Positions 59,995 to 64,000 of a stretch of 64,000 bases of DNA are shown here, one piece after another. Both the position numbers and the translations under genes were made by a program. Source of the DNA: Chamaecyparis obtusa (lineage: Eukaryota > Streptophyta > Pinopsida > Cupressales > Cupressaceae); contig BSBK01001870.1 of assembly GCA_027943335.1 (NCBI GenBank), positions 868,001 through 932,000 on the forward strand, in the 5' to 3' direction. Position 1 is the first letter of the stretch; each line of letters starts with the position of its first letter. Below the pieces are notes generated by a model. The model saw only the letters and a list, made by a program, of their open reading frames with translations. It did no database searches and was not told the origin of the DNA.

Positions 59995-60165
59995 CATTTC
60001 TTTTAAATTTTATCATTGCATTACATTTCTCTTTCCTCTCATTCCCTTATGCATGAGTGTTATCACTTTAATTCCTACTTATAGCATTCTGGTTAGAAGA
60101 ATTCATATACTTATGGGTTCCTTTGATCCTGAGTCCTCCCTCTTTCCTAGGAATCTTGATGAGCC
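59995..60165 (+). pseudogene. Second copy of the leader end and gag start, truncated
   Basis: Matches 54888-55035 and opens ATGGGTTCCTTTGATCC near 60113. Similarity stops at TTGATGAGCCC near 60165, after 17 codons. Confidence 0.65.
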
Positions 60166-61583
60166 CTAATTTTGGCATTTTTAAAACTATGTTCTAGCAA
60201 CACTTTCATATGGTTATACAGACTTTTTATAGACGTTAAGTAGTATTTATAAGTACCTTTTCATCAATTATGATACTTAGTTGTTTATGATGGAACATAT
60301 CTATTATAGTAATCCTTGCTATAGTTTTTATACATACTACTTATTATTTTGATAAATGATGTGTGCCTTTGAGACTTTATCTTCATGCAACCATTACTGT
60401 CTATTTTCCTGTAGCCATATGAGAAATGTTGTTTATTTGTATTTAATGAACTATAGATTCATTGAATATGAATAATAGATATTTGACTGATTCTATGTGA
60501 TGAGCTAATCCCTTTTTGTGGGAATATAAATTATTTCTACAGAACCCAGTGATCCACTAGGTTGTTGTCCAAAAGACCCAGTGAATGTTGATTCAGTCAC
60601 AGAAGTGCAAAGGGATAGAAGGAGCGGTTACGTGATCTGTTCGCCATGAAGGAAGGTGTTCCATGAATCTAGTGGAAATATCTTTATGATCCACAAATCC
60701 AGAAGGAGAATACCATTAATGTTTCTCAGTGACTTAGTTTTCCTGTGCCCACTCTCTATTAGTTATGGGAGTTCTATTTGTAATTAAAAAATTCCACCTT
60801 AAGTGGATAAGTAGGTTGAAATAGTCAAGTTTAGTTGTTAATAAATAGCTTTGGCCTTTATCCAAAGTGATATAGAAAAATAGATGGAAATAGATAGAGA
60901 AGGAATATAAAAAAGTAGTAGTACCAGTTCTCAGAAGTTAGTCTTTTTACTAGCAATGTACTTCCTAATGTTGATTCAATAATATGATTTTACAATTTGA
61001 AGTTTAGCTTGCATTTTTTCTGAGACACCAAATGAGGGGGCCCACTCACGAAAGTGTTTATTTCTTTCCTTTTTAGCAAATAGAATAGTTGTGCTTTAAT
61101 TTCTTGTAAACGTTTAGTGACTGTACCTGTAGCTGATGGATATACAAAACTATTAACTATCATGTAGCCACTGAGTAGTTCTTATTTCCTAAAGCTTAAG
61201 TGTTGCTTCAGTTTGAATTAAAAGTTGTTTATTGCATATTCATTTCTAGCATCGTGTTCTTAGATATAGGATACATGTTTGTTGTAGAAGACTAGTGCAT
61301 ATATTGTGCTGATCCATTTCAAGTTATACAACCCCAAGTTGACAATTAAATGATGTTTTTAGATGAGTTTTTGGCTGCCATATATGATGTCCAATCACTG
61401 AGTAGGGGAATGTCCTTTCCTAGTTAATGAATCCAATTAAAAGTACTACATTTTTGGCATTTTTGTTAGGGATGGTGTCAAACTAAGAATCTGTAGCATG
61501 CATGGTAGTTGTAGATCTAAATTTGCAGTTAGTTTGTATCTTAAAATCTAGTTTTTCTCATAGTCTAGTTTTGCATTTATTGT
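60166..61583. other. Non-coding region upstream of the third gag
   Basis: No ORF is supported. It probably contains the LTR and leader of the element whose gag starts at 61584, but I could not define LTR ends or a PBS. Confidence 0.4.
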
Positions 61584-62497
61584 ATGCATAGAAGAAGAGA
61601 TGATTTTGGGAGATTCCTTCCTAGAGAAATTATACGAGAACCCCCCCCCCCCCCCCCCCAAGAAGAAGAACCTTATGTCGATGCTGACCAAAATCTATCT
61701 CCTCCTCCTCCTCCTCCTCCTCCTCCTCCTCCTTCTTCTCCTTCTTCTTCTTCTTCTTCTTCCTCAGAAGATTTGCACTTGTTTGAAGAGCTATTCGACC
61801 TTAACCAACACCAGGCCAACACTCAGCTAACCCTTGTAGTTTACCATCTAAGGGGTAACCAAAGACCTCAAGTAAGACATCCGAGAACCCAAGAATGGAA
61901 GCTCTACCTACTTTTGCCTTTCCAATCCCTGACTTGCATGACAATCATAATCTCAAGAACATACATGCTTAAGCACTCCCCAAGTTCTATGTGCTAATCA
62001 CATAGGATCCTGATACCTTTCTGTTTGAATTTGATATCCACTGTAGAAGTTTTGATTTTTCCACAGATGCTCATAGGTTAAAATTTTTTCCTTTTACCCT
62101 TAAAGAGTAAGCCTTGAGATGGTTCATGGGATTGGGAGTAGATGCAACAACCACATGGGGAGGTCTCAAGACCCTATTCTTGGACGAATATAAAGAATAT
62201 TGCAAGGGTAATGATATGAAAGGGGATGATATCTTTAAAACATCTCAAAAGGAGGATGAAACTTTAGAAGACTATGTCTTAAGGTTTATTTTCAACTTGC
62301 AAAAGAATACTTAGCATCAATTGAATGAACAGTCCCAAAAAATTCTCTTTCTAAGAGGAGATAATGACAATTGCATGGAGGCTTTGGATCTCATGGCAGG
62401 AGGGGACATTACTCAAAGAGAGTGGAATGATATATGTAGACACTTAAAAATGGCCTATTGCTCTAATGCAATGGCATTACTAACATTCCTCCTAAAT
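61584..62497 (+). pseudogene. Gag of another Gypsy-type element, cut by an LTR insertion
   Basis: ATG at 61584 opens MHRRRDDFGRFLPRE, then Pro- and Ser-rich tracts coded by C19 and CTC/TTC repeats. After a frame change the conserved part runs from 61895 (MEALPTFAFPIPDLHDN) to 62497: DPDTFLFEFDIHCRSFDFST, LRWFMGLGVDATTTWGGLKT, DETLEDYVLRFIFNLQ and KILFLRGDNDNCMEALDLM, a good Retrotrans_gag match with stops at four sites. It ends at the LTR start at 62498, so pol is not visible. Confidence 0.75.
61641..61764 (+). repeat. C19 homopolymer and CTC/TTC triplet tract inside gag
   Basis: Nineteen consecutive C at 61641-61659. From about 61699 a run of CTC units passes into TTC units up to about 61764. 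In the gag frame they encode poly-Pro then poly-Ser. Confidence 0.9.
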
Positions 62498-63623
62498 TGT
62501 TAAATAATCTTTATTATTTAATTAATCATGTCATTCTACCATATTCTAAGATCAAAATCATCATTTCTCCCCAATTCCATAATTAAGTGATTTTAATTAA
62601 TTTCTTTAATTATTGAACTTCTAAACAATTAATTAATCATCTATTCATCTATAATATAATTAAATAAATAATCTTATTTAATTATACCTATCTTATAATT
62701 ATTAATTAAATAACCAAATTTAATTAATGTTCCCTCCTCCTAATTATTACATTTATGTAATAATTAAATTAAATTCTATCTCATGATTAAATAAATGATA
62801 TTTATTTAATTAAACTAATTATTTCCCTCTCGTGATTAAATAAATTATATTTATTTAATTACAACGAACAATCCCTCTCATAAATAAATAAGTAATTATT
62901 TATTTATAAAGTATCTTCACATGTGCAAATAAATATTATTTTATTTATTTAAATCATAATTATCCTCCTAAATCCCAACTCACACTCACTTTGAGTTAGT
63001 TTTTTAATCACAACTCTTAACTCCATAATTCCCTCTCCTAACTATTCAATCCACATTATTAATTCCTCCCTCAACAATCAGTTAAGTCTTCCATCAATTC
63101 AATCTTCTAATCTATGCAATCGGATGACTCATTCATGTAATTAGTTAACTCACCAGTCCATTCAAGTCATCTCTCCAATCTATTTGCTGACAGATCAATC
63201 AATTCTATTAAGCTAAGAAATCAACGTAGTTGAACTCTCACTCACTCTGAGTTCAACTCCTCAATCACAGTCAATCAACCCTTCAATCATGGATTCTTGG
63301 TTGAAAATCCTAAAATATTATAAATAGAGAGTCAAAACTTTGATTTTGGTAACCACAATTGCTTTGAATTCTTATGTTGGCACGATCTTGAGCTGAATTT
63401 TGAGAGCCCACATTGCATGAGAATGAGAAAACCAAGAAAGGATTTTATGGTTTGCATATTCATGTTTTGGATTGATTTCATAATGTTTGATTGATTATAA
63501 TTATTGTTTGTCTTGCATCCTTTCTTGAATATTGAGAATATTAATTTCTCTAACAATCTCTTTGTGGTTAAGATTTTATATGTTATTGCAGGTTTCTATT
63601 GATCCTATTATTACCCGATTACA
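62498..63623 (+). mobile_element. 5' LTR of an LTR retrotransposon continuing beyond the window
   Basis: Starts TGTTAAATAATC and ends CCCGATTACA, about 1.13 kb, followed after two bases by a PBS. The first 450 bp are made of TTAATTAAATAAAT-like AT-rich repeats; the rest has paired AACTC...GAGTT hairpins and a TATA box at 63319. It interrupts the gag at 61584-62497. The other LTR and TSD partner are outside. Confidence 0.7.
63319..63326 (+). promoter_or_regulatory. TATA box of the rightmost LTR
   Basis: TATAAATA followed by GAGAGTCAAAAC, about 300 bp before the LTR end. Confidence 0.55.
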
Positions 63624-63625
63624 AA

Positions 63626-63641
63626 TGGTGAACCCAACGTG
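63626..63641 (+). promoter_or_regulatory. Primer binding site after the rightmost LTR
   Basis: TGGTGAACCCAACGTG begins two bases after the LTR end (ACA-AA) and starts with TGG. The tRNA was not determined. Confidence 0.65.
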
Positions 63642-64000
63642 AAATTTGGCCATATCTTTCAAACCACTTGGAATTTTTTTATGAATTTTTTTTGCAGGTT
63701 TGTGTTGATATAGAGAGGCTACAATCCAAAATTCAGAATTTTTTTATTTTTTAAATTTTTTTCATAATTTTATTTATGATATTTCTAAAAAATTAATTAT
63801 GGGTACAAATCAACATATTTCTTTGAAAATTTTACATTTTTGGAAATCTCTTGAAATTCTAATGGGGTTTTATTCTCTATGATTTAAATTTTGTTGATGA
63901 AATATTTAAAAAAAAGGTAGATCTATTAAACTGGTCTATTATGATAAAATGGGTCCTGAGAGCACAAAATTAAGAATTATGATTTGAATTTTTTTTGCAG
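63642..64000 (+). other. Start of the leader of the rightmost LTR element
   Basis: AT-rich, no ORF. Runs to the window end. Confidence 0.5.

Larger units (their letters stand above)
53374..60165 (+). mobile_element. Gag-only Gypsy-like element with a tandem second LTR-leader-gag module
   Basis: Similar blocks occur twice in order: LTR start (53374 / 58198; TGTACCATCTTAG vs TGTATCATTCTAA, then TTAGCAC and CCCCATTTTGGT), mid-LTR (about 53730-54215 / 58614-59135, e.g. GAAAACCCCTTT) and leader plus gag start (about 54888-55035 / 59995-60165; TTTGATCCCGAGTCCTC vs TTTGATCCTGAGTCCTC). Between them lie gag but no RT or integrase. This fits either a non-autonomous element followed by a second truncated copy, or a recombinant tandem. 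Divergence is high. Confidence 0.65.

Noticed and set aside
61600..61830. Poly-leucine ORF
   Set aside because: Out-of-frame reading of the CTC repeat inside gag.

Overview
The window is transposon-rich plant nuclear DNA, most likely from a large-genome seed plant such as a gymnosperm. That taxon is an inference from the mix of decayed Ty1/Copia, Ty3/Gypsy (Tat-like), L1-type LINE and hAT relics and from several repeated uncharacterised reading frames; no diagnostic host gene settles it. There is no intact host gene, tRNA, rRNA, CRISPR array or operon. Almost every reading frame is broken by stops or frameshifts.

Layout. 1-2208: 3' end of a Copia-type element, with an array of mini-hairpins followed by its 3' LTR. 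2222-2640: diverged direct repeat. About 2900-7162: 5'-truncated L1-type LINE on the minus strand (RT, zf-RVT, RNase H, then an extra C-terminal domain with an Arg/Gly tail). About 7560-10490: hAT transposon relic. 10.9-12.8 kb: minus-strand exon-like segments with matching splice sites and a promoter-like region. 13.3-13.66 kb: 3' end of a second non-LTR element. 13807-14658: solo LTR with a perfect TSD. 14977-18127: degenerate ORF of a repeated uncharacterised family. 18955-19550: small minus-strand gene relic with a TATA box. About 20.1-24.1 kb: large degenerate unknown protein with a zinc-finger-like motif.

The centre is a 16.9 kb Tat-like Ty3/Gypsy element (28252-45179) with both LTRs, a perfect 5-bp TSD (CTAAC), PBS, PPT, gag, protease, G-patch, RT, RNase H, archaeal-type RNase H and integrase. 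Downstream lies an antisense plant mobile domain (PMD) pseudogene. Short motifs scattered in its 5' leader recur as reverse complements near its 3' end. The element inserted into the minus-strand ORF of the uncharacterised family; its two halves (26898-28246 and 45185-47159) rejoin in frame across the TSD.

The right third holds more relics of that family, an (AT)58 microsatellite, a gag-only Gypsy-like element whose LTR-leader-gag module recurs in tandem (53374 to about 60165), and another Gypsy gag (61584-62497) cut by the 5' LTR of a further element that runs off the window.

The sequence shows successive nested insertions followed by decay. Stops in the large Gypsy element mostly fit C-to-T (G-to-A) change, as expected of methylated, silenced transposons.
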